Positions 23,680-33,533 of a stretch of 64,000 nt of DNA are shown one piece after another (positions within the stretch are counted from its first letter, which is position 1; each line of letters opens with the position of its first letter). Both the position numbers and the translations under genes were made by a program. Source of the DNA: Piliocolobus tephrosceles (Eukaryota; Chordata; Mammalia; Primates; Cercopithecidae); contig NC_045436.1 in the NCBI RefSeq assembly GCF_002776525.5, positions 5,929,918 to 5,993,917 of the forward strand, given 5' to 3'. The notes beneath the pieces were generated by a model. That model was not told the DNA's origin, made no database searches, and saw nothing but the letters and a program-made list of their open reading frames with translations.

Positions 23680-23985
23680 TTCATGCCCTGGCCCCACTGC
23701 CTCTGTCATGCCAAGCCACACCAACACCCACCACCGCCCCCAGTCCCCCCTGCCACCCCTGAAATGCCCGCTGTCATCCTCTTCGATCACTGCCAGCTGA
23801 GCTCCGTAAGTGCCTGTCACAGGGCAAGACCAGCTCCAATGTCACCCGGACGGATACCTTTTCTTGACCTTGCCCTATTGCATTTGTCTGTTTACATGGC
23901 TGTATCCACCCTACCGCAGTAGGAGCTGGAGTTCAGAGGCACTTTGGTCACCTCTTCAGTCCCAAGACCTGGCAGCACGTGACAC
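23680..23985 (+). mobile_element. probable L2 LINE 3' remnant, sense
   Basis: A GGCTGTATCCACCC stretch, then AGTAGGAGCTGGAGTTCAG, TTTGGTCACCTCTTCAGTCCC and ACCTGGCAGCACGTGACAC follows the spacing of L2 3' ends, though well diverged. Open frames here (up to 111 residues) are not recognised proteins. Confidence 0.45.
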
Positions 23986-24294
23986 CCTGAAACACTGGGG
24001 AGAGGGAGAGAGAATGGGCCACAGCAAGAGTGCGGCGATGAATAAGGCACCCTGGGATCCCAGGAACTGCCCCTCCTAATCCCAAGGTGTAGCCTGTGAC
24101 AGCTACCAAGCTTGGACCAAACAATAGATCTTATTCAGAGGAGAGAAAGCATCCTGAAGACTGAGAAAGGCACACAACCATTCCCATAGAAGAATGTGGG
24201 CGGGGTGGCGGAGGGACATAGGAAGCTGCCTATGCTTTTCAGCAGAAGAGCAGCAAGAACAATCAAGTGTGAGGATGACTTAGGGGCGGTGTGT

Positions 24295-24690
24295 ACAATA
24301 CACTGAAATGACGTAGAGATTAAGGGGCAAATTGCTTCGAAAAATTATGCAGCCATGAAAAAAATTATCATATTTCTACATATGGAAAAGCAATCATAGA
24401 AGCTAAGTATAAAGAAGTCGACTACAAAACAATACAGATAACATAATCACTATTTGTAAGACATTTTTCACATTTGTATAGATGAGGATATTTCAAAAGA
24501 TACACGGGAAAAAGTCTAGAGGGATAACTATCAAAGCATCAATAGGGACATTGTCTGAATGGTGAAATGTGTGGTTTTCCCATCCCTCCCTTCCTTCCTC
24601 CCTTCTTTCTCTTTTTCTGTATTTTCTAATTATTTTCCAACATGAACATAAACCACTTGGGTAATTTTTTTAAATCTCTGAGGAAGTAAA
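24295..24690 (+). mobile_element. L1M-type LINE 3' fragment, sense
   Basis: AAATTATGCAGCCATGAAAA, a CAAAACAATACAGATAACAT stretch, then TTTTTCTGTATTTTCTAATTATTTTCCAACATGAAC (split here for length) matches the usual 3' order of an old L1. It contains a pyrimidine run at 24582-24618. Confidence 0.65.
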
Positions 24691-25759
24691 TACCCCATCT
24701 ATAAATATGAAACAGTGTGGGAATGAGGCAGGGAGGCTCTGGCCGCAGGCAGAGGCAGCAGGAATGGAAAGTTGGAAGCAGGGCTGAGTGCAACGACAGC
24801 AGAAGAGCTGCCGGGTGGGTGGCTGAAGCGGTAAGGATCTGAAGGAAACTAGAGCTGTAGTGGGACTCCCAGGCTTGCAGCCAGCATAAGGTGGGAGACG
24901 CGGGTCACAGTGTCAGGAACGGGCCAGCAGCAGGGCACTTAGCTTGGAGGAACAGATTGTGGGTTTCCCGGTGGACCTGCTTTGTGTGAAGTGTGGACAG
25001 GTCATCCGGGGGCTGAGGGGGAAGTGAGGGCTTAGGGATAGGGCTGTGCATTGAGGTCAGGCATGGCGCCCCTCTGAGGGTCCCCAGGGAGCCTGCACTT
25101 CCCCAGGGGCTGTCCTTCCAGCTGTGCTGGCGAGGCCCGTTTACTGCCCCCTTCCTTGTTGTGGACTCCAGGAGGCAGGGACCCAGTTTTTGGCCTCATC
25201 CTTCTACTCCAATGCCTGGATCAGTTCCTGGGGTATAAAAGGCACTCGACAAATGTTTGAGAAGTGAATGACTGACTCCTGCAGGGAGACAAGAGTGGAT
25301 GAATTATCATGATCCCAGGGAGAGAGCGGGGGATGGGCAGGACTGAATCCTGGGGATATCAGGATTCTCCCTCAGAGGCACGGGAGGGAGTTGTGCCACC
25401 AACAGCGTCGATGCAAACAAGGACAGAGCAGCTTTCCAGAAACCAAGGAAGGGGACTGCAAAGCAGACAAGGACACCAGCAGCACTGGGGCCGAGCCGAA
25501 GGAGGAGGCAGGGCTGGGGGAAGCTTCCTCCATTCCCCAGCTGCCCGGGATTCAGGAGGTGGGAAGGACCCCAGAGGTAAGGGGTAAGAAGATAAAAGGA
25601 ATGGAAGCAGAACATCTTTTAAGTTACGTGGTGAAGAGGTAAAACAAGTAGACTAAGAAGCTGAATTGGGCAGAACTTCAAATTCGGAGATGACCTGCAC
25701 ATGTCCGCATGTGGGAGGCTGGGAATCCAGGCAGCGGTGGCACTGCCTTCAATGGGATA
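24691..25759. other. unique GC-richer sequence with an L2 tail
   Basis: A G-rich plus strand at 24720-25100 with no supported gene. 25125-25275 resembles an L2 or MIR-type 3' end (GGACTCCAGGAGGCAGGGAC, then CAATGCCTGGATCAG and ATGTTTGAGAAGTGAATGA). Overlapping frames of 83 to 102 residues at 25307-25642 on both strands are unrecognised. Confidence 0.4.
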
Positions 25760-26355
25760 ACCAGTCCTGCGGGATGACCAGTCCTGTGGGACGACCAGTC
25801 CTACGAGGCCACCAGTCCTGTGGGACGACCAGTCCTATGAGGCAACCAGTCCTGTGAGATAACCAGTCCTGCGGGATGACCAGTCCTGAGGGATGACCAG
25901 TCCTACGAGGCAACCAGTCCTGTGGGACGACCAGTCCTATGAGGCAACCAGTCCTGTGCAATAACCAGTCCTGTGGGACGACCAGTCCTACGAGGCAACC
26001 AGTCCTGTGAGATAACCAGTCCTGCGGGATGACTAGTCCTGTGGGATGACCAATCCTACGAGGCAACCAGTCCTGTGGGATGACCAGTCCTGAGGGATGA
26101 CCAGTCCTGCGGGATAATCAGTCCTGCAGGATGACCAGTCCTGTGAGATGACCAGTCCTGCGGGATGACCAGTCCTGTGAGATGACCAGTCCTGCGGGAT
26201 GACCAGTCCTGTGAGATGACCAGTCCTGAGGGATGACCAGACCTGCAGGATAATCACTCCTGCAGGATAACCGGTTCTGCGGGATGACTGGTCCTGTGGG
26301 ATAATCAGTCCCTGTAAGATAACCAGTCCTACGGGGCAACCAATCCTACCAGGCA
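25760..26355 (+). repeat. 17-bp minisatellite, 35 units
   Basis: I count 35 consecutive units of the form ACCAGTCCT followed by an 8-base variable half. All are 17 bp except one 18-bp unit near 26306. Variable halves fall into a few types (GCGGGATG, GTGGGACG, ACGAGGCA, GTGAGATA, GAGGGATG, GTGAGATG), and units 23-27 alternate GTGAGATG and GCGGGATG, giving a local 34-bp period. Because 17 is not a multiple of 3 and the unit has no stop on the minus strand, minus-strand frames of 73 to 105 residues appear as 17-residue peptide repeats. These are not evidence of a gene. Confidence 0.97.
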
Positions 26356-26930
26356 GAAGGATTACCCTAGAGAAGGGAGAGGAAGGCTCGTTTGATCTTC
26401 CTGTCCTCCAAACCCCTCCAAACCCCTCCCAACCTCTACCACAGGATGTAGCTCTAATTATCCACTTATCTCCCTCCCTGCTGCTTCACAAGTCCTCTCT
26501 CCTCAGTCAGATGCCACAGACCAAATCTCCAAGACTTTCCAAAGTCAATTCTCAATAAGACTTGGTAGCTGACTGCTTTGATCCCATAGGGTAAGTGTCA
26601 AAAAAATAAATAAATAAAGCTATATACATTAATATATATGCACTATTAAACAGACACTACTGAAAAAAAAACCCGATTTTTATCAAGTAGCACTTTCACA
26701 TCTCCCTTCCCTTCTTCCATAACAACAAAACACCCCATTATTCTTGGGCAAGGGAGCTGTCATCCCCCGGGGTCCGAGACAGCTAACTGTAAAGCGATGT
26801 TCACATGAACCACCCTACCATTAGCTGCAGTCAGCCAGGGGCAGGTGGCTGAGAGCAGGGACGGCTTTTATTCAAGGCTTTGGAGGCAGATCCCTGAAAT
26901 GCCCTTCAGTTTGGATGGAGACTGATAAGG

Positions 26931-27276
26931 GAAGGTGGAAATAACAGAATTAATTCCCACACCTGTCGAATACAAGGTTAGCAAGTAAGTTGAATCACAC
27001 ACCTTACTTTAAGCGTTTAATGCTGAAAACTACTCATCCAAGTGTTCACTTTGCAATTAAGTGTGCGTATTTGCATCTCTTCTCCTAAAGGTGCTCTTCT
27101 GTTAGTGCAGCCCACACCATTTCTTTAATTAATGGTGCAGATTTTTTAGTTCATAGGCTTATCTTGGGGGAGTAATGTCGGCATGCGTGAAAGGGGCCAT
27201 GGGCCTTTCTGGACACTTGAGTCTTATTTGATAAATTATTGCTTCGATACACTAAATGGGCCCCAGTGTCCTAGAA
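26931..27276 (+). repeat. inverted duplication, left arm
   Basis: This 346-bp segment is the reverse complement of 27971-28320, with about 35 mismatches and about 5 single-base indels by hand alignment (near 89% identity). Landmarks shared in inverted order are ATAACAGAATTAATTCCCAC, TACTCATCCAAGTGTTCACT, GGTGCTCTTCTGTTAG, GGGCCTTTCTGGACACTT and TTTGATAAATTATTGCTTC. The sequence is not a repeat family I know. Confidence 0.95.
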
Positions 27277-27970
27277 TCCTGTGACCGGCCTGTTTGAGAC
27301 CCCAGGGTACGCACTTAGGATGTTTCTGAGGGGTCCATCCCTGCAGCAAGATGCTACCACCAGGCCAGAGTGAGACCCAGGCTGGAAGCAAACTCAGAGG
27401 GGACTGGCCAGGGCAGCTGCCAGCTTCAGCAAAGCCTGCCCTACTCCTGACCCAAACCAGAGCAGCTGCGGCCAGAGCATTCTCCAAATGTGCACTACAG
27501 GCAGAAGATTCCTATCAAAGTAGCATCACAAGGCAGCCAAAATGCCACATGTCACTTCAAAAGGAAGCCAGGATGGAAGTGAAGGGCCTGCACTTGCCCT
27601 ACATTTGCATGCTTCCAGACAAATCATTAACATTCCTCAACACATCATTCCAACCATACCTTCCGCTGCATAAAATCTTCTTGCTTGCTCACGTGTGTTG
27701 TTGCAATAGAAGAAATCAACTATGCCTACTAAGCACTTTCTTTTCTTAAGCCTTAAGATGCTTACATATACATTTGTAAAAGTATACTATAAACATGTTC
27801 ATAATAAACTTCACAAAAGATTTTCCCACACTGAGGTTATTTTCAAAACGTATGCCAAATAGACGACCATTCATTTTTCTTCAATAACAAGCTTGGATTT
27901 CCAAGCTACCCTTGTCGTAAGTTACACTTTCCAGGAAAAAGAAGTGAACATGTGGAAATGATATGAATGT
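27277..27970. other. spacer of the inverted duplication
   Basis: 694 bp of single-copy-looking DNA between the arms. The 132-residue frame on + at 27351-27749 starts in the spacer, has no recognisable domain, and overlaps an opposite-strand frame at 27236-27487. Confidence 0.7.
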
Positions 27971-28320
27971 TTCTAGGACGCTGGGGTCCATTTAGTGTAT
28001 TGAAGCAATAATTTATCAAATAGGACCCAAGTGTCCAGAAAGGCCCACGGCCCCTTTCACACATGCTGACATTACTGCCCCAAGACGAGCCTATGAACTA
28101 AAAGAATCTGCACCATTCATTTAAAAAAACGGCAAGGGATGCCCTAACAGAAGAGCACCCTTCAGGAGAAGAGACACAAATACGCACAATTAAATTTCAA
28201 AGTGAACACTTGGATGAGTAGCTTTCAGAATTAAACCCTCAAAGTAATGCGTGTGATTTAACTTACTTGCTAACCTCGTATTCGCCAGGTGTGGGAATTA
28301 ATTCTGTTATTGGCACCTTC
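27971..28320 (-). repeat. inverted duplication, right arm
   Basis: A 350-bp segment complementary to 26931-27276. Homology stops sharply at TTCTAGGAC (27971) on the inner side and fades beyond 28320 on the outer side. There is no poly(A), terminal motif or target duplication that would make it a standard transposon end. Confidence 0.95.
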
Positions 28321-30354
28321 CCTGATTTTAATTTGGCCAAATACTCTGTGTTACATCATTCTATGAATCTTAGGTTACCAAAGAAAAATACCAGGGTGAA
28401 GAGCTTCTTGTTTAAACATTAAGATTCAGGGGTTGCAGAGAATGAACAAATCTATCTATGGAACGTTTCATATTCAGGAGACTAGTCTAAGTATCAAAGA
28501 TCCAAGATTTTAATGTTGCCAAACTAGCTAAGAATTGACAAATATTACACTAAATTCATATGCATGTTAAAAAAAACATTCCCTGTTTATAAGCAATCTT
28601 CCATATGTGTTGGATAGAAAAGCACTAAGTGATAATTGGCTGACTTCTCCAATCTGTCATTAATTGTCATTTTTAAGTTGAAATGATTCCATTAAATTTT
28701 ATTTTCAGTGCTCTATATCAAAACCATTTATGAGAAAGTTTCTATTTCTCCACGAGATGTCAAATAATTTACCTAACAGTCCCATTTACATAGGATGTGA
28801 CTCTATTTTTATGTAAACATTTTAGATAAATGGGCCTCTCTTATTCACCACTTGTTATTTTAAAACACTTTTACTTTTTATAAAAAATAATAAACTCACC
28901 ATCCCCCCTCCCCCCTACCATGAATCTAGTTTTTCAAGGCCTAGAGTTTAGGAGTTCAGGTCTAATATCTCTGAACAAATATAAGCCCTGATTAAAACAC
29001 ACAGACACACACAAAGACATCATGTGAAACTTGCATGTTTTATGTTTAGTCTCTATCTATGAGTCTCAGCTGTAGGGAATCTAACCATTGGCCCAAGTTA
29101 CAATATCAAATAAACACTGGGCGAAAACTTCTACTGACATTTAATGCAGGTTCATCGAAAATACCTTCTCAAGAATAATAGAAAAGTCCAAGCTAAGTGA
29201 TCTATGGCAGCGATGAACCAATCCATTATTCAAGACACTTATATGTGTTTCGTGATGACCTTTCCACAAGTTTCAGGAAAGAACACAAAATCCACCACAA
29301 AAGAACAATCTGAAATCAGAGAGCAATTTACAGAGAATTCTACATTTACAGAGAAATCATGGAAGTATGAAGGCTTGGTATAGTAAAGGTTTGAAACAAT
29401 GGGATATCGCACATGAGACATGCAAGTAACCCCTCCAAATAAATCTGATGTTTCAGATTATAGACAAATTCTAACATCGCCAGAACAGAATAGTCAGGTT
29501 TTATGAAGTATTGTATTTAAAAATTCAGACCAATTTCTGAGTTTCCTCCATCTAACACCACACCCCAGAGTTCAATATACTTACACTCCAGTCTGGGTCC
29601 TGGGTTTCTGGTTTTTGCAAGAGGTCTGTAAAATGTACAGATGGTAATAATCTGTGGCTTCCTTCAAATCCTGACGACTGCTGCTTTTATTCTCTTGATT
29701 TCCTTTGGTGCCAAAGATGTCGTTCTAGTCCAGAGTTACCTCATGTTAAGTGAAACTGCTGTCAACATTTTATTACATTCACTATTTCGAGTTTCCTGAT
29801 AGCTAACTCAAACACTAAAGATAGCTGTACTGTGTATATTTTTCAATCCTCTTTTTCTTTTTCCCTCCAAGGAAAGGTGTGGGATCTCCTTAAGCAGCCC
29901 AGAGATTTAAAGTTGTGTGTTTCCAGGCTGCATTAAAATAAATCCTAATGCAATTCATTTCTACCTTCAGACATTTCTTCCCTTCCCCGGTTGCTCTGGC
30001 AGTGTTAATTTTCCCACACTCTCCTGCAGCGGCGAACGACTTGTCTGGGCAAGTAAGATAACACTTGGGCAGGAGATTAAAAACCCACATTGAAGTCATT
30101 AAGGACCGACGGGGCCGGGCCCTGAATCCACTCAGCACAGTCTCCAAACACCGTCACCTGACTTGCAATGCAAGGGGAAGGCCTGACAATGAAGACAATC
30201 TCCTTCCGGCATTTCCAGGACCTTGAGCCACCTGTATTTTATAGAAGACAACAGTCCTTCAACTTAGATGCCAGAACAAGAAGGAAATGCCTTACTGTGA
30301 TGTCGTTTCACCTTGAAATATGGGATCTGGGAACCAGTGCTGAGGTCTAGAACT
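28321..30354. other. unique sequence, possible conserved noncoding DNA
   Basis: About 2 kb with no Alu. AT-rich to about 29800. 29890-30170 is richer in CpG and contains GCATTAAAATAAATCCTAAT-type homeodomain/POU-like motifs. No exon is supported. The 85-residue frame at 29890-30147 on - is unrecognised. Confidence 0.4.
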
Positions 30355-30462
30355 AGGGTGACCATAAGTCCCACTCTGCCCAGAAATGTCCTGTGTGCAA
30401 TTATTCCTAATCCTGCCTTTCCCTCTCCAAAGTGTCCCGGGTTCATCAGTAAATGACTTGCT
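30355..30462 (+). mobile_element. MER58-like hAT-Charlie remnant
   Basis: It starts TAGGGTGACCATAAGTCCCA and ends near AAGTGTCCCGGGTTCATCAG, which resembles the MER58 type with its GGTGACCATA terminus. It is diverged, and I recognise it mainly from the left end and the GTGTCCCGG block. Confidence 0.5.
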
Positions 30463-30676
30463 TACCTTATCTGCAGCTTCGACCTCAGTTCTGGGAAGTA
30501 TTTACATTTGTCATATATGTTTGAAAAAAGCAGTTGACACCCATACCCTAAAATCACAAGTCTGAATAAAAACTTGACCATTTTGACCATCAGGAACTTA
30601 CAGCTTTCTACTCTCTACTACTTATGCTGACGCACCCTTACACCAACTTACAAAATCATTCATTTTATTAAATAGG

Positions 30677-30964
30677 TTTTTTTTTTGAGATGGAGTCTTG
30701 CTCTGTCGCCCAGGCTGGAGGGCAGTGGCCGGATCTCAGCTCACTGCGAGCTCCGCCTCCCGGGTTTACGCCATTCTCCTGCCTCAGCCTCCCGAGTAGC
30801 TGGGACTACAGGCGCCGTCACTGCGCCCGGCTAGTTTTTGTATTTTCAGTAGAGACGGGGTTTCACCGTGTTAGCCAGGATGGTCTCGATCTCCTGACCT
30901 CATGATCTGCCCTTCTCGGCCTCCCAAAGTGCTGGGATTACAGGCTTGAGCCACCGCGCCCGGC
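30677..30964 (-). mobile_element. young Alu (AluY, Old World monkey YR-like), antisense
   Basis: Little diverged. The antisense strand shows GTGGCCGGATCTCAGC, the complement of the YR-type GATCCGGCCAC. A perfect 15-bp target duplication TATTAAATAGGTTTT lies at 30666-30680 and 30965-30979, overlapping the tail. A small deletion sits at GGCGCCGTCACTGCGCC. Confidence 0.97.
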
Positions 30965-31229
30965 TATTAAATAGGTTTTAATTGATTTCCTCTTCCTTAT
31001 TAACATAAATCTTAAAAGTTCCACCTCTAACTACTAAATACAGAAAAAAAGAACCTTCCATGGCTGAAGAGAATGCTGCTTCCAAGGTACAGGGTGTGGT
31101 CAGATCGTTCAACCTAGAATTAACCTTGATGTGAGTGTGATAAGACAGCGCCATCCTTTCTCCCAACCTTTCTCCCATTTACCACATGATCAAAGAATGG
31201 AGGGGAAGGTGGCAACATGTTCTTCTTCT

Positions 31230-31513
31230 TTTTTTTTTGAGACGGAGTCTCGCTCTGTCGCCCAGGCTGGAGTGCAGTGGCCGGATCTCAGCTCACTGCA
31301 AGCTCCGCCCCCCGGGTTCCCGCCATTCTCCTGCCTCAGCCTCCCGAGTAGCTGGGATTACAGCCACCAAGCCGGCTAATTTTTGTTATTTTTAGTAGGG
31401 ACGGGGTTTCACCATGTTGGACAGGTTGGTCTTAAACTCCTGACCTCAAGTGATCTGCCCACCTCGGCCTCCCATAGTGCTGGGATTACAGGTGTGAGCC
31501 ACCACACCTGGCC
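31230..31513 (-). mobile_element. Alu SINE, mosaic of Y-like and S-like halves, antisense
   Basis: The 3' part of the element (31239-31375) has the YR-type GTGGCCGGATCTCAGC and GCAAGCTCCGCC. The 5' part (31380-31513) has AluS-type positions (CTCAAGTGATCTGCCCACC, CACCACACCTGGCC) and more scattered changes. This may be gene conversion or a recombinant copy. Confidence 0.93.
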
Positions 31514-31690
31514 CTTTTGACTTTTTTAAAAAAGAAATCTCATAAGTATCAATTACTATAAATCATCATCATAAAGAATAATAAGCACACACCCTTGTCT
31601 TAAGGATGGAAAAGATGGCATTCTCCAAAAAAAAAATTTTTTTCTCCTTGAAGAATATAAATAAGCTTTTGGAGCATTTAAGAAAACACA

Positions 31691-32066
31691 GGCTGGGTGT
31701 GGTGGCTCACGCCTGTAATCCCAACACTTTGGGAGGCCAAGGTGGGCAGATCACCTGAGGACAGGAGTTCAAGACCAGCCTGGCCGGCCGGGCGCGGTGG
31801 CTCAAGCCTGTAATCCCAGCACTTTGGGAGGCGGAGACGGGCGGATCACGAGGTCAGGAGATCGAGACCATCCTGGCTAACACGGTGAAACCCCGTCTCT
31901 ACTAAAAAATACAAAAACTAGCCGGGCGAGGTGGCGGGCGCCTGTAGTCCCAGCTACTCGGGGAGGCTGAGGCAGGAGAATGGCGTGAACCCGGGAGGCG
32001 GAGCTTGCAGTGAGCTGAGATCCGGCCACAGTACTCCATCCCGGTCGACAGAGTGAGACTCTGCCT

Positions 32067-32102
<36 letters not shown>

Positions 32103-32316
32103 CCAGCCTGGCCAACATGGTGAAACCTCGTCTCTACTAAAAATATAAAAATATAAAAAATTAGCCGGGCGTGGTGGCGGAAGCCCGTAATCCCAGCTAC
32201 TTGTGAGGCTGAGGCAGGAAGATTGCTTGAACCCAGGAGGTGGAGGTTGCAGTGAGCCAAGATCATGCCACTGCACTCCAGCCCGGGCGACAACAGTGAA
32301 ACTCCGTCAAAAAAAG
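31691..32316 (+). mobile_element. older AluS split by a younger AluY
   Basis: Left part 31691-31785 stops after AAGACCAGCCTGGCC. Right part resumes at about 32099 with the same 15 bases and runs to the tail. The two parts are one sense AluS interrupted by the AluY at 31786-32098. Its tail continues into GAGA and GGAA microsatellites. Confidence 0.97.
31786..32098 (+). mobile_element. young AluY (Old World monkey YR-like), nested
   Basis: It begins GGCCGGGCGCGGTGG, then CTCAAGCCTG. It carries GATCCGGCCAC and has a 33-base poly(A) ending at 32100. A perfect 15-bp target duplication AAGACCAGCCTGGCC (31771-31785 and 32099-32113) proves insertion into the older Alu. Confidence 0.98.
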
Positions 32317-32488
32317 CAAGAGAGAGAGAGAGAAAGAGAGAGAAGAGAGGAAGGAAGGAAGGAAGGAAGGAAGGAAGGAAGGAAGGAAGGAAGGNNNNNN
32401 NNNNAGGAAGGAAGGAAGGAAGGAAGGAAGGAAGGAAGGAAGGAAGGAAGGAAGGAAGGAAGGAAGGAAGGAAGGAAGGGAGGGAGGG
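32317..32488 (+). repeat. (GA)n and (GGAA)n microsatellite with 10-N gap
   Basis: GAGAGAGA grades into about 12 GGAA units, then N at 32395-32404, then about 19 more GGAA units and a GGGA end. The N run probably marks an uncertain repeat count. Open frames of repeated EGRK or PSFL peptides here are artefacts. Confidence 0.96.
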
Positions 32489-33216
32489 AAAGGAAAAATG
32501 CAGCTATTTTGGAGAAACTGGTGATAGATGAAAAGCATTAGGAAAGAAGAATCAACCAGAAATCTGAGGAATCTGGGAAAAAAGCAATAAAATAAAATGG
32601 AAATAAATACCACCCTTGGAGCGGCTTCTCCTTCATGGCGCATACACAGAAACAATGTGCCAAACTCCCAACGCCCTCTCCCTTCACCATCTCACTCCAT
32701 CCTGATCCCGATGTGGATGGCTCCAGTCTTTATTTCTGGCTGTAGAGATCTCCCACGTCCTAGTCTCATAGAATCAATTACTAACATCTCCTCCTAGATG
32801 CCCTATGTACTCACAGGCTCAGACCCAAGGCGTTTTAGCATCAACAATTCTTACTCTTTCTGTATTCCATATTTTAGATAAAGCCAGCCAGCTAGGCTCA
32901 CCCTTCAGCATTGTCTTCTTTCCAAGCCCTGTAAATGCTATCTCCAAAAGAGTTCTTATATGTATCTCCTATGAAGCTACATCCTTTCTTCTCCTGCTCC
33001 AACAGGAAACCTCTGATCCATATGTAGTAGGTTCAGGCTAATTTCCAGTCCTCAGGATCAAGCCCATACTGAGGCAGGAGGCCTTTGACTTCAGCCCACT
33101 CTGGGGTCTTGCACCAAGTAGCAGTGGCTGATAATTCCACCCTAAAGTCTCAATTTTAGTCAAAGAGCTCCTAATTCCCCAATTCCAGGCTGCCTCCAAC
33201 CCTAAATAACAGGGTT
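32489..33216. other. unique or very old repeat sequence, no gene seen
   Basis: 32690-32840 reads like the 3' part of an old LINE (GATGGCTCCAGTCTTTATTTC, CTCCTAGATGCCCTATG), but I cannot name the family. No exon supported. Confidence 0.35.
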
Positions 33217-33519
33217 GGCCGGGCGCGGTGGCTCAAGCCTGTAATCCCAGCACTTTGGGAGGCCGAGACGGACGGATCACGAGGTCAGGAGTTCGAGACC
33301 ATCCTGGCTAACACGGTGAAACCCCGTCTCTACTAAAAAATACAAAAAGCTAGCTGGGCGAGGTGGCTGGCGCCTGTAGTCCCAGCTACTTGGGAGGCTG
33401 AGGCAGGAGAATGGCGTAAACCCGGGAGGCGGAGCTTGCAGTGAGCTGAGATCCGGCCACTGCACTCCAGCCTGGGCGACAGAGCCAGACTCCCTCTCAA
33501 AAAAAAATAAAAATAAAAA
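33217..33519 (+). mobile_element. young AluY (Old World monkey YR-like)
   Basis: Little-diverged full-length copy with CTCAAGCCTG and GATCCGGCCAC. A perfect 14-bp target duplication TAAATAACAGGGTT lies at 33203-33216 and 33520-33533. The tail is AAAAAAAATAAAAATAAAAA. Confidence 0.98.
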
Positions 33520-33533
33520 TAAATAACAGGGTT

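Noticed and set aside
25749..26355. CRISPR array
   Set aside because: The 17-bp units are contiguous with no spacers, and the window is primate. It is a minisatellite.
27351..27749. 132-residue frame in the spacer of the inverted duplication as a transposase
   Set aside because: No transposase motif is visible and the peptide is unlike any known family. The arms also lack DNA-transposon termini.
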